NCBI GenBank assembly: GCA_965230565.1
Contig: CBDDLH010000007.1
Location: forward strand, 1-64,000
DNA: 64,000 bases
Origin: BCD1 sp965230565
GTDB lineage: Bacteria > Bacteroidota > Bacteroidia > Chitinophagales > Saprospiraceae
Direction: 5' to 3'
Each line of letters opens with the position of its first letter. Positions within the stretch are counted from its first letter, which is position 1. The position numbers were made by a program, and so were the translations under genes. Of the stretch, positions 14,914-22,957 are shown in pieces. The notes under the pieces are model-generated. The model did not search any database and was not told the DNA's origin. It was given only the letters and a program-made list of their open reading frames with translations.

Positions 14914-15829
14914 TTTTCATGGACTCATCCGCCAGTCTGGAACCATATCCATTATATACACGATACCCTTCATGAGCAAAATTGAAGCCTTTGAGGTATG
15001 GCACCAAATGCCTCCTGGACATGGTCAATTCATCACCGTATTTTGTCTTGAGGAATTGGATCCACTCGTTCTGGATATTATCCAATTCTACAGGAGAAAA
15101 AGAAAAAGTGGAAAACTTTTCCAAAACGGTTTCGGAGGAATATTTCTCCATCAAAAAATCGACAAAGGAAGCAGCAGCAACGCCCATAACAATATTTGAT
15201 TCCTCTTCAAATAATTCATCATTTAAAACATCTGACAGATCCGGCATATTTCCAGAGAGAAACAAGCGCCCTGCCCAATGATCAAACCCTTTTTTCTGCC
15301 AGGTTGGGTTAAAATATATAGCTAAACCTTTTTCCAGAGCGATATACCTGGGTTTTCCCAATTGCCATCGTATCAGCAATTCGTTTTCCGGATGAAATAA
15401 ATGTCCTTCGAAATAGCCTCCAATGACCGAAAAGATTTTTTGTTGCTTATGACTAACCTGAGCAATGGTCCCATTCTGAAGGGCAAGGCCTTTTTTTTCG
15501 ATATCCGGAAAAACTTTGTATTCCAGGGGCGTGGGAATTTTATCCGTTCCTATTATGGAAACCAGTTTAGAAAAGTTGGTTTCACACTGCTCAACAACTC
15601 CTTTGATTTGCTCTTCTGAAAGTCCGCTCTCCACAAATTGAAAATGAAAAAAACTGGAACGAACAATAGTATCCCTTGCCAAAACGGATTGAGGAACCGG
15701 CCACTTTTCATCCAGATCCACCAACGCCAAATCCACAAGATTTGAAGAATAATCTGTTGCTCTATTTGGACAGCCGGTTAAGAAAACCATCAATAGAATT
15801 GGTAAAAATCTAGGGAGCAAATATCTCAT
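14894..15829 (-). CDS. Lipoprotein with degenerate gluzincin-like domain, N-terminal part of the frameshifted GH113 gene
   Basis: Signal peptide with lipobox: FLTGC puts the lipidated Cys at residue 20. Residues about 55-270 look like a peptidase-MA-type (gluzincin) fold: ALEKGLAIYFNP near the position of the second Glu helix and ASFVDFLMEKYSSETVLEKF near the end, but the expected HExxH helix reads as HLFHPENELL, so peptidase activity is doubtful. From about residue 280 the sequence changes into the start of a GH113-like barrel (KGFNFAHEGYRVYNGY) before a premature stop in GGHWK. It overlaps the downstream ORF by 20 bp. Best read as one bipartite cell-surface protein. Confidence 0.6.
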   Translation of the reverse strand: MRYLLPRFLPILLMVFLTGCPNRATDYSSNLVDLALVDLDEKWPVPQSVLARDTIVRSSFFHFQFVESGLSEEQIKGVVEQCETNFSKLVSIIGTDKIPTPLEYKVFPDIEKKGLALQNGTIAQVSHKQQKIFSVIGGYFEGHLFHPENELLIRWQLGKPRYIALEKGLAIYFNPTWQKKGFDHWAGRLFLSGNMPDLSDVLNDELFEEESNIVMGVAAASFVDFLMEKYSSETVLEKFSTFSFSPVELDNIQNEWIQFLKTKYGDELTMSRRHLVPYLKGFNFAHEGYRVYNGYGSRLADESMKNGGHWK

Positions 15830-15922
15830 TGTTCGATGTTCAATTGGTGTTCACACTCAAGCTACTGTTTTTTGGCAATTTTTGCAAAAATTATTCTGCT
15901 GGAAAAAGTCAAATAGAATTTG

Positions 15923-15930
15923 TACATTTG
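15923..15930 (+). promoter_or_regulatory. -7 box of the fadN-fadA operon
   Basis: TACATTTG fits TAnnTTTG and lies 104 bp before the fadN ATG. A clear TTG at the usual distance is missing. The inverted repeat at 15934 begins 3 bp downstream, over the expected start site. Confidence 0.6.
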
Positions 15931-15933
15931 CAA

Positions 15934-15951
15934 TTAGCGAAAATTCGCTAA
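15934..15951. promoter_or_regulatory. Inverted repeat operator at the fadN promoter
   Basis: TTAGCGAA-AA-TTCGCTAA: perfect 8-bp arms, 2-bp spacer, immediately after the -7 box and so over the start site. The geometry suits a dimeric repressor, for example a TetR-type fatty-acid regulator; the regulator is not in the window. Confidence 0.6.
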
Positions 15952-16033
15952 ATTTTCGAAAGTAATAAACATCCTGTTTCAGGAATGCTTTTTTTGAAAA
16001 ATACCATTCATTAATAATTGCCAAAACTATCTT

Positions 16034-18427
16034 ATGAGTAGAAGAATTAAAAAGGTTGCGGTACTGGGTTCCGGAGTAATGGGATCCGGTATAGCCTGCC
16101 ATTTTGCCAATATAGGCCTTGAGGTTGTCATGCTGGATATTGTTCCCTTTGACCTCAGTGATGAAGAAAAAAATAACCCGGCTGCCCGAAACCGGATTGT
16201 AAATGACGCTCTTAAAAAGGCCATCAAGTCCAAACCAGCCCCGCTATATGATAAGGCCTTCGCTTCCAGAATTACCACGGGTAATTTTGATGACGATTTT
16301 AAGAAAATCAAGGATTGTGACTGGGTGATCGAGGTAGTTATTGAAAGACTTGACATTAAAAAACAAATCTTCGAAAAGGTTGAAAAATACAGGACTCCAG
16401 GCACACTGGTAACTTCGAACACCTCAGGGATTCCTATTCATATGATGACCGAAGGCCGCAGCGAAGATTTCTGTAAACATTTCTGCGGGACCCACTTTTT
16501 CAACCCACCGAGATATCTTAGGCTATTTGAAATCATTCCTACCAAAGAAACAAGCCAGGAAGTCATTGATTTCTTCATGCACTATGGAGACGTTTACCTT
16601 GGCAAACAGCCGGTACTTGCCAAAGATACCCCTGCCTTCATCGGAAACAGGATTGGAGTATACTCCATGGCTAAATTATACCAACTGACCACCGAATTGG
16701 GATTGAGCATTGAAGAGGTGGACAAATTGACGGGGCCGGTTATCGGACGCCCGAAGACAGGAACCTTCCGCCTGGGAGACCTCGTCGGCCATGATGTTGC
16801 GGCAAAAGTAATGCAGGGAATTAAAGATAATTGCCCTGATGACGAACAGGCCAAAACTTTTGTGCTGCCCAAATACATGGAATTCCTGTTGGAAAACAAA
16901 TTCCTTGGAAATAAAACAGGCAAGGGTTTTTACGAAAAAACAAACCAAAAGAACGAAAAAGGCAGAAAGATCATTAATGCCCTCAACCTGGAAACCCTGG
17001 AATACGCTCCCAGCAAACGCCCTAATCTTCCAAGTCTTTCCCTGGCCAAAAATATCGACAGCCTTGAAAAACGGATACAGGCAGTTTTCAATGCAGAGGA
17101 TAAAGGTGGCGAATTGGTGCGAAATTCGCTTTTAGGTTTATTCGCCTATGCCTCCAACAGAATTCCGGAAATATCTGATGACATCTACAGTATCGACAAT
17201 GCGATGAAAGCAGGATTTGCCTGGGAAATAGGACCTTTTGAATATTGGGACATCATTGGTGTAGAAAAGGGCATTGAAATGGCCGAAACACTTGGTGACA
17301 CCGTTGCTGACTGGGTCAAGGATATGGTAGGAAAAGGCAATACCTCCTTTTACAAAAGAGAGGATAATGTCCGTAAATTCTACGATATAAGTAGCGGTTC
17401 CTACAAAACCGTTCCGGGAACTGAAGAATTCATTATTCTTGACAACTACAGAAGTCAGGAGCCTGTTTACAAAAATACAGAAGTCACCCTCCACGATATC
17501 GGAGACGGTGTGCTTTGTCTGGAATTCACCAGCATGCATAATTCTATCGGAGAAGGTGTATTACGTGGAATCAATGACTGCATTCAGATCGCTGAAGAAG
17601 GAGACTGGAAAGGGCTTGTCATTGGAAATAATGCGACTAATTTCTCCGTTGGTGCAAACCTCATGTTGATCGCTCAGTTGGCATATGCCCAGGATTACGA
17701 TGAATTGAATTTTGCCGTAAACCTATTCCAGCAAACGACCATGAGATGCCGGTACTCCAGTATCCCGGTGGTAGTTGCTACCCAGGGATATGTATTCGGA
17801 GGTGGTTGTGAAACCCTTATGCACTGCGATGGTGCAGCCGTTGCTGCAGAATCATACATTGGTCTCGTTGAGGTAGGGGTAGGATTATTACCTGGCGGCG
17901 GCGGTACCAAGGAGTTCGCCTTGAGAGCTTCGGATGCATTCTTCGAAGGAGATGTTCAGATCCCAACCCTCATAGAAAAATTCAAATCCATTGCACTGGC
18001 CAATGTGGCCACATCAGGATATGAAGGATACAATAATGGAACTTTGATCAAAGGCAGAGACGTAATTGTTACCAATAAGGACAGAAATATCGCCGAAGCC
18101 AAAAAGATGGTGCTTTCCATGTCAGAGAATTATGTTCAACCTGTTCAACGTCAAGACATTACTGTCCTTGGACGAACAGGTATGGCTGCCCTCTATGTGG
18201 CCGCCAATGAGCTGAAACTCGGAAATTATGCCAGCGAGCACGATATCAAGATCGCCAGAAAAATTGCCTACGTACTTTGCGGAGGTGATCTGACCGGCCA
18301 ACAACAAGTATCAGAACAATATCTGCTGGATATTGAAAGAGAAGCATTTATGAGTCTTTGCGGTGAACAAAAAACACTGGAAAGAATTCAGCATATGTTG
18401 ACGACAAATAAGCCATTACGTAACTAA
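16034..18427 (+). CDS. fadN: 3-hydroxyacyl-CoA dehydrogenase / enoyl-CoA hydratase (FadN type)
   Basis: Bifunctional beta-oxidation enzyme: hydrates 2-enoyl-CoA and oxidises L-3-hydroxyacyl-CoA with NAD. 797 residues with the dehydrogenase first and crotonase last, the order of Bacillus FadN rather than E. coli FadB/FadJ. The Rossmann motif GSGVMGSGIA is at about residues 11-20; HFFNPPRYLRLFEIIPT and IGNRIGVYSM are standard dehydrogenase blocks. The C-terminal crotonase part shows FSVGANL and GYVFGGGCETLMHCD followed by GLVEVGVGLLPGGGGTKE with the catalytic Glu region. fadA follows 73 bp downstream. Likely controlled at the 15934-15951 inverted repeat. Confidence 0.94.
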   Translation: MSRRIKKVAVLGSGVMGSGIACHFANIGLEVVMLDIVPFDLSDEEKNNPAARNRIVNDALKKAIKSKPAPLYDKAFASRITTGNFDDDFKKIKDCDWVIEVVIERLDIKKQIFEKVEKYRTPGTLVTSNTSGIPIHMMTEGRSEDFCKHFCGTHFFNPPRYLRLFEIIPTKETSQEVIDFFMHYGDVYLGKQPVLAKDTPAFIGNRIGVYSMAKLYQLTTELGLSIEEVDKLTGPVIGRPKTGTFRLGDLVGHDVAAKVMQGIKDNCPDDEQAKTFVLPKYMEFLLENKFLGNKTGKGFYEKTNQKNEKGRKIINALNLETLEYAPSKRPNLPSLSLAKNIDSLEKRIQAVFNAEDKGGELVRNSLLGLFAYASNRIPEISDDIYSIDNAMKAGFAWEIGPFEYWDIIGVEKGIEMAETLGDTVADWVKDMVGKGNTSFYKREDNVRKFYDISSGSYKTVPGTEEFIILDNYRSQEPVYKNTEVTLHDIGDGVLCLEFTSMHNSIGEGVLRGINDCIQIAEEGDWKGLVIGNNATNFSVGANLMLIAQLAYAQDYDELNFAVNLFQQTTMRCRYSSIPVVVATQGYVFGGGCETLMHCDGAAVAAESYIGLVEVGVGLLPGGGGTKEFALRASDAFFEGDVQIPTLIEKFKSIALANVATSGYEGYNNGTLIKGRDVIVTNKDRNIAEAKKMVLSMSENYVQPVQRQDITVLGRTGMAALYVAANELKLGNYASEHDIKIARKIAYVLCGGDLTGQQQVSEQYLLDIEREAFMSLCGEQKTLERIQHMLTTNKPLRN

Positions 18428-18445
18428 ACACATAGACACATAGCT
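18426..18445 (+). repeat. Tandem phrase in the fadN-fadA gap
   Basis: Two adjacent ACACATAG-like 8-mers in the 73-bp gap, a degenerate low-complexity phrase without ORF or terminator. No function is assigned. Confidence 0.4.
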
Positions 18446-18500
18446 CACAAAGTATAGTATGTTTACGATGTGACTATATGTTAAAAATAATACAACAATC

Positions 18501-19673
18501 ATGGAAGCATATATAATCAAAGCATATAGATCAGCAGTCGGGAAAGCCAAGAAGGGTGGTTTCAGGAATTACCGTTCGGATGACCTGGCTGTAGATGTAG
18601 CCAAACATTTATTAGCTCAGACTCCTGAACTCGATCCCACCCTCATCGATGATGTGATCGTAGGATGTGCCAATCCGGAAGGAGAACAAGGGTTTCAGAT
18701 CGGTCGCCAGATTTCACTACGGGCCTTTGGCAAAAGTGTACCGGGAATGACGGTCAACCGTTATTGTGCCTCAGGTCTGGAAACCATTTCTATTGCTACT
18801 GCAAAAATCAAGGCAGGCATGGGACACATTTATCTTGCCGGAGGTGCCGAAAACATGAGTATGATCCCTATGACCGGTTATAAACTGGCCCCTGCCTACA
18901 AGGTAGCTAATGAAACACCTAACTACATGGTAGGTATGGGTATCACAGCGGAAGCAGTAGGTAAAAAATACGGAATCTCCCGGGAGCAGTCTGACGAATT
19001 TGCCTTTAATTCACATAAGAAAGCGGCCAAAGCCATTGATGAAGGGAAATTCAAGGATGAAATTGTTCCGGTTACCGTTGAAGAGGTATTTGTCAGGAAC
19101 AACAAAAAAGTAAGTACTTCTCATACGGTTGATACGGACGAAGGAGTCAGACGGTCAACTACCATGGAAGCACTCGGCAGATTGAGACCTGTTTTTGCCA
19201 GAGACGGGATCGTAACTGCAGGTAATGCCTCTCAGACATCTGACGGTGCAGCTTTTGTTTTGGTGGTGAGTGAAGAAATGGTCAAGCAACTGAATCTGCA
19301 ACCGATCGCCAGATTGGTGTCCTGTAGTGTGGCAGGAGTTGATCCTTTATATATGGGGATCGGGCCGTGTGCTGCTATTCCGAAAGCATTGCAAAACGCC
19401 GGTTTGACGCTTAACGATATAGAACAGATAGAGCTCAATGAAGCCTTTGCTGCCCAATCCCTCGCAGTCATTCAGGAAGCAGGCCTCAACCCTGACATTG
19501 TCAATGTGAATGGAGGCGCCATTGCCCTCGGTCACCCGCTGGGATGCACAGGAGCCAAGCTTTCCACTCAGTTGTTCAACGAAATGCGTCGCCGCAATCA
19601 AAAATACGGTATGGTTACCGCATGTGTGGGTGGCGGACAGGGTATTGCCGGTATTTACGAGCTGTTAAATTAA
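18501..19673 (+). CDS. fadA: Acetyl-CoA acyltransferase (3-ketoacyl-CoA thiolase)
   Basis: Cleaves 3-ketoacyl-CoA with CoA to shorten the chain by two carbons, the last step of beta-oxidation. 390 residues, the normal thiolase length. The nucleophile is Cys89 in NRYCASGLET; the catalytic His is in GGAIALGHPLGCTGAK, and the second Cys is in TACVGGGQG near the C-terminus. It is the second gene of the fadN-fadA operon and is followed by a strong terminator, so an acyl-CoA dehydrogenase is not part of this transcript. The short gap to fadN contains a tandem ACACATAG phrase. Confidence 0.96.
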   Translation: MEAYIIKAYRSAVGKAKKGGFRNYRSDDLAVDVAKHLLAQTPELDPTLIDDVIVGCANPEGEQGFQIGRQISLRAFGKSVPGMTVNRYCASGLETISIATAKIKAGMGHIYLAGGAENMSMIPMTGYKLAPAYKVANETPNYMVGMGITAEAVGKKYGISREQSDEFAFNSHKKAAKAIDEGKFKDEIVPVTVEEVFVRNNKKVSTSHTVDTDEGVRRSTTMEALGRLRPVFARDGIVTAGNASQTSDGAAFVLVVSEEMVKQLNLQPIARLVSCSVAGVDPLYMGIGPCAAIPKALQNAGLTLNDIEQIELNEAFAAQSLAVIQEAGLNPDIVNVNGGAIALGHPLGCTGAKLSTQLFNEMRRRNQKYGMVTACVGGGQGIAGIYELLN

Positions 19674-19700
19674 GAAAATGAAGTTTTTGTTATAAATTGA

Positions 19701-19737
19701 GTGCCATTCCGGATAACCGGGATGGCACTTTTAATTT
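19701..19737 (+). terminator. Terminator of the fadN-fadA operon
   Basis: Arms GTGCCATTCCGG / CCGGGATGGCAC (12 pairs, one G-U), loop ATAA, then TTTTAATTTT. It lies 28 bp after the fadA stop. Confidence 0.9.
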
Positions 19738-19815
19738 TGAGACCTTTGGCCCTGTTGCTTCTTTTTTTACTACCCAGAGAAATCAAAATTTAAACATAAT
19801 TCTAGTAAAAACATC

Positions 19816-20529
19816 ATGAGTTTTCTTAAAGCAGAATGGCGTAAACTTATCCTGGCCAACTACGTGGTAGATCCAAAAATATTAGAGCCCTACGTTCCCT
19901 TCGGAACAGAACTGGACCTGTGGGAAGATAAATGTTACCTGAGTCTCGTTGGTTTCATGTTTAAAAATACACGGCTCTTAGGTATAAAAATCCCTTTTCA
20001 TGTAAATTTTGAGGAAGTCAATCTTAGATTTTATGTTAAAAGAAAAGTGGCTGGAGAATGGCGAAGAGGTGTTGTTTTTATAAAGGAAATCGTTCCCAAA
20101 CCAGCATTGACCTTTGTTGCCAATACCGTCTATAAAGAAAATTACGAAACGATGAAGATGCGACATACCTGGGAAGCATCAGATCACTCCTGGCGTATTG
20201 CTTACGAGTGGAAAACGGGTAACTTATGGAATAATCTCGAAGTTATTACAGAAAAAAACACCAGCCCTATTCAACCGGGTAGTGAAGCAGAGTTTATCAC
20301 AGAACACTATTGGGGATATGCAACTGTCAATGAAAAAAAGACTAATGAATATGAGGTAACCCATCCTAGGTGGGAGCAATATGTTGTTCAGAAATTTAAA
20401 ACCGATGCAGATTTCCATCGTACTTATGGTAACAAATTCAGTTTCCTTAATCAATCCTCCCCCGCCTCCGTTATGGTTGCTGAAGGGTCGGAAATTACTG
20501 TTGAAACCAAAAAGGTATTAAAACCATGA
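19816..20529 (+). CDS. DUF2071 (YqjF-like) protein
   Basis: 237 residues, no signal peptide or membrane segment, so cytoplasmic. The start (FLKAEWRKLILANYVVDP), the conserved LEPYVPFGTELDLWEDKCYLSLVGFMF and the later NFEEVNLRFYVKR are the signatures of the DUF2071/YqjF family, which adopts an acetoacetate-decarboxylase-like fold; its biochemical role is not established. It lies alone between the fad operon terminator and the arsR-like gene. The call is to family only. Confidence 0.85.
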   Translation: MSFLKAEWRKLILANYVVDPKILEPYVPFGTELDLWEDKCYLSLVGFMFKNTRLLGIKIPFHVNFEEVNLRFYVKRKVAGEWRRGVVFIKEIVPKPALTFVANTVYKENYETMKMRHTWEASDHSWRIAYEWKTGNLWNNLEVITEKNTSPIQPGSEAEFITEHYWGYATVNEKKTNEYEVTHPRWEQYVVQKFKTDADFHRTYGNKFSFLNQSSPASVMVAEGSEITVETKKVLKP

Positions 20530-20630
20530 ATTTGGCTTGGTAAACTCTAATGGTCGTTTTTTGTTTAAATGGCATCTCTTAACGCTTGCTTGAAGGATTT
20601 TTTATGTTGAAACAACGTATAATTTCGCAC

Positions 20631-20661
20631 TTGGAAGCATGAACATATTTTCATATCTTTG
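20631..20661 (+). promoter_or_regulatory. Promoter with operator-like palindrome before the ArsR gene
   Basis: TTG at 20631-20633, 20-nt spacer, TATCTTTG at 20654-20661. Between them, 20639-20654 reads ATGAACAT-ATTTTCAT, a palindrome with one mismatch that touches the -7 box, as expected for an autoregulated ArsR-family gene. Confidence 0.6.
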
Positions 20662-20666
20662 TAATT

Positions 20667-20987
20667 ATGGAAAAAACTGATAAAAAAGTCATCAACAATG
20701 ACCTGGCTGAAAAGCTTGAAAGGACAGCATTTATTCTCAAAACAGTTGCACACCCAATGCGGCTTGGTGTCATCCATTTACTGGAGCAGCACCCCAGATT
20801 ATCTGTTTCAGAGATCTGCGACATGCTTGACACGGAGCAATCCCTGACTTCACACCATCTTCAAAATATGCGATTAAAGGGTATTCTCAATGTAAAAAGG
20901 GAGGGAAGAAGTATGTATTACTCTCTCAAGGAAAGAGATGTTTCCCTTATTTTGGAATGTCTGGAAAATTGTCAGTGCAATATGTAA
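20667..20987 (+). CDS. ArsR-family transcriptional regulator
   Basis: 106 residues with a winged helix-turn-helix: LKTVAHPMRLGVIHLLEQHPRLSVSEICDMLDTEQSLTSHHLQNMRLKGILNVKREGRSMYYSL. Members are dimeric repressors released by metals, thiols or other signals. The usual arsenic ELCVCDL motif is absent; instead there is Cys51 at the start of the recognition region and a C-terminal cluster Cys98, Cys102, Cys104 (ECLENCQCNM). The start lies 5 bp after a TATCTTTG box, so the leader is nearly absent. The genes that follow belong to a sulfide-oxidation neighbourhood, so a thiol or persulfide signal is plausible but only inferred. Confidence 0.85.
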   Translation: MEKTDKKVINNDLAEKLERTAFILKTVAHPMRLGVIHLLEQHPRLSVSEICDMLDTEQSLTSHHLQNMRLKGILNVKREGRSMYYSLKERDVSLILECLENCQCNM

Positions 20988-21032
20988 CCTATCCAAAAAC
21001 GATCACGACTCAAACAAACATCAAACAGTACA

Positions 21033-21422
21033 ATGGGATTATTTAGGAAAGGCTCTAAGGCTTACAGTATTTTCAATTTTAAATGTCCAAAATGCAACGA
21101 AGGCAACCTTTATGCAACCCGGTCTTTTGCTTTCAAAAAATCCTTCGAAATGCATGAAAATTGTCCGGTATGTAAGCAGGATTTTGAACCTGAACCAGGG
21201 TTTTATTATGGTGCTATGTTTATTTCATACATCTTCACCGCTTTTTTCTGTATCGGTTTTCTGTTGGTATTTCATTGGGTTTTTGATTTCAGCCTAATGG
21301 TGTCATTTGGGATGTTGGTGGCATTTATTGTTATCTTTTTTGTTGTCATTTTCCGTCTTGCAAGATCCATATGGATCAGCATGAATGTCAGGTTTAATCC
21401 ACCCCAGCCTGCAAACCCTTAG
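21033..21422 (+). CDS. DUF983 membrane protein
   Basis: 129 residues. An N-terminal zinc-ribbon-like part with two Cys pairs (FKCPKCNEGNLY and ENCPVCKQDF) is followed by two membrane segments (about 55-100), the standard DUF983 layout common in Bacteroidota and Alphaproteobacteria. Family function is unknown; in other genomes members often lie near respiratory genes. Same direction as the arsR and crp genes, with gaps of 45 and 33 bp, so an operon is possible. The Cys pairs could bind zinc. Confidence 0.85.
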   Translation: MGLFRKGSKAYSIFNFKCPKCNEGNLYATRSFAFKKSFEMHENCPVCKQDFEPEPGFYYGAMFISYIFTAFFCIGFLLVFHWVFDFSLMVSFGMLVAFIVIFFVVIFRLARSIWISMNVRFNPPQPANP

Positions 21423-21455
21423 ATATTTTTCGCTCACTAACCACAACCTAAAAAA

Positions 21456-22100
21456 ATGGACGAACGTATTCTTCACCTCGTGCAAAAAAAATATCCGCAG
21501 GTTGCGGAAAAAGCACTACAGGAAGAAATTGCTACCGTAGGAAAATTGATGGATTTCAAAGCAGATGAAATTATTATGGATTATGGAAGTTATGTTCGCT
21601 TCGTACCATTGATCCTGGAAGGCTCCATTAAAGTTTCCCGTGAGGATGCAGAAGGAAACGAACTATTTCTTTATTATTTAAGTCCGGGAGAAACCTGTTC
21701 GATGTCCTTCACTTGTTGCATGATGAATAAAAAAAGTGAGATCCGGACGGTTGCTGAAGAAGATACCATTGTCATTGCCATCCCAATCCGTTATATGGAT
21801 TTATGGATGAGTAAATATCAGAGTTGGAAAAATTTCATTCTTTTATCTTATGACGACAGAATGAATCAATTGATAAAAACAATAGACAGCATTGCTTTCC
21901 AGAAAATGGATCAAAGACTGTTCAATTACCTCGAAAAAAAGGCCAAAGCTACTGACTCCAGGATCATCAATGCAACACATCAACAAATTGCATACGACCT
22001 GAATGCTTCCAGGGAAGCCATTTCCAGATTGCTCAAACAACTAGAAAAAGATGGTGAGGTAAGGCTTGGCCGCAATAAGATTGAGCTGGTAGATGGATAA
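21456..22100 (+). CDS. Crp/Fnr-family regulator, copy 1
   Basis: 214 residues. N-terminal cyclic-nucleotide-binding-type beta barrel (about 30-125) and a C-terminal winged HTH (about 160-210: HQQIAYDLNASREAISRLLKQLEKDGEVRLGRNKIEL). The barrel contains a Cys-rich loop, GETCSMSFTCCMM, with Cys81, Cys87 and Cys88, a position where Bacteroidota Crp/Fnr relatives often carry cysteines; no Fnr-type [4Fe-4S] N-terminal cysteines are present. Its last 8 bases overlap the second crp/fnr gene, so the two are translated together. Probably controls the adjacent sulfide genes. cAMP binding is doubtful. Confidence 0.9.
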   Translation: MDERILHLVQKKYPQVAEKALQEEIATVGKLMDFKADEIIMDYGSYVRFVPLILEGSIKVSREDAEGNELFLYYLSPGETCSMSFTCCMMNKKSEIRTVAEEDTIVIAIPIRYMDLWMSKYQSWKNFILLSYDDRMNQLIKTIDSIAFQKMDQRLFNYLEKKAKATDSRIINATHQQIAYDLNASREAISRLLKQLEKDGEVRLGRNKIELVDG

Positions 22101-22767
22101 CCATGAAAAGAAAAAAATTCTACTAAAGAATTTCCCTGTATTTGACCAGTCCGATCTGGTAGAAACTATTGCACAGAACAGTATGTTCCTGGCACTTTCG
22201 GAGCATGCTGAAATCCTACAGGAAAACCTCTATATCAATTCCATCCCTCTTGTCATTAAAGGGACTGTAAAAGTAACGCGGGTAGACTCCAAAGGTCGTG
22301 AAGTATTCCTTTATTACATCAAAGATGGCCAATCCTGCGCCATGACCCTCACCAGTATTCTTCGACGAGAAAAAAGCAAGGTAAGAGCTCAAACAATGGA
22401 ACCTACTCAATTGCTTACCATTCCCGTAAAGATCATCTATGATCTGAACAAAAAATTTCCGAGCTGGCAACAATTCGTTATCGATACTTTTAGCTTCAGA
22501 TTTGACGAAATGATCCAAACCATTGAAGGGATAGTATTCTCTAATATGCATGAACGCGTTCTGCGTCATCTGGTAAAAAGAGCGGAAAGCCAGGGGTGCG
22601 GAAATTTGGTTATTTCACACCAGGAAATCGCCAATGATCTGGCAACCTCAAGAGAGGTTATTTCCAGGTTATTAAAACAAATTGAAAAAAAGGGATTAAT
22701 AACCCTGGCCCGCAACAAAATTGTGCTTGCAGAATCCATGTGGAAAAATAAAAAAGAGTTTATGTAA
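22093..22767 (+). CDS. Crp/Fnr-family regulator, copy 2
   Basis: 224 residues, a tandem paralogue of the preceding gene with the same layout: effector barrel and C-terminal HTH (SHQEIANDLATSREVISRLLKQIEKKGLITLARNKIVL). Only Cys82 of the Cys-rich loop is kept (GQSCAMTLTSIL), so the paralogues may sense different states or act as a heterodimer. The ATG lies inside the end of copy 1 in another frame. A dyad typical of Crp/Fnr operators overlaps its own stop codon and precedes the small membrane-peptide gene. Confidence 0.9.
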   Translation: MDNHEKKKILLKNFPVFDQSDLVETIAQNSMFLALSEHAEILQENLYINSIPLVIKGTVKVTRVDSKGREVFLYYIKDGQSCAMTLTSILRREKSKVRAQTMEPTQLLTIPVKIIYDLNKKFPSWQQFVIDTFSFRFDEMIQTIEGIVFSNMHERVLRHLVKRAESQGCGNLVISHQEIANDLATSREVISRLLKQIEKKGLITLARNKIVLAESMWKNKKEFM

Positions 22768-22779
22768 CAAAAGTCACAT
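22762..22779. promoter_or_regulatory. Crp/Fnr-type dyad before the small membrane-peptide gene
   Basis: ATGTAAC-AAAA-GTCACAT: 7-bp arms with one mismatch and a 4-nt spacer, the geometry of Crp/Fnr-family operators. It overlaps the stop codon of copy 2 and lies 48 bp upstream of the ATG at 22827. Confidence 0.5.
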
Positions 22780-22826
22780 CGTTGACCTGGCTTTATCCAC
22801 TACCTTTACTTTCAACAATAAGAAAT

Positions 22827-22922
22827 ATGAGTAAAGTTCTTAAATTCATCATGGTATGCATCCTCTGCATTGCCATCATCTCCGGAATAGGATTACTGGT
22901 TAAATATTTTTTCATTCAATAA
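22827..22922 (+). CDS. 31-residue single-span membrane peptide
   Basis: ATG AGT AAA ... CAA TAA encodes a 31-residue peptide: MSKVLKF, a hydrophobic run (IMVCILCIAIISGIGLLV) and KYFFIQ. It has one membrane segment with Lys on both flanks. It sits between the Crp/Fnr pair and DUF2892, 59 bp after a candidate operator and 35 bp before DUF2892, so it may be part of that transcript. No homologue is recalled. Support is the clean ORF, hydrophobicity and context. Confidence 0.5.
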   Translation: MSKVLKFIMVCILCIAIISGIGLLVKYFFIQ

Positions 22923-22957
22923 ACCTCCACCACGGTGAGGATAAAAATCAGATTATT

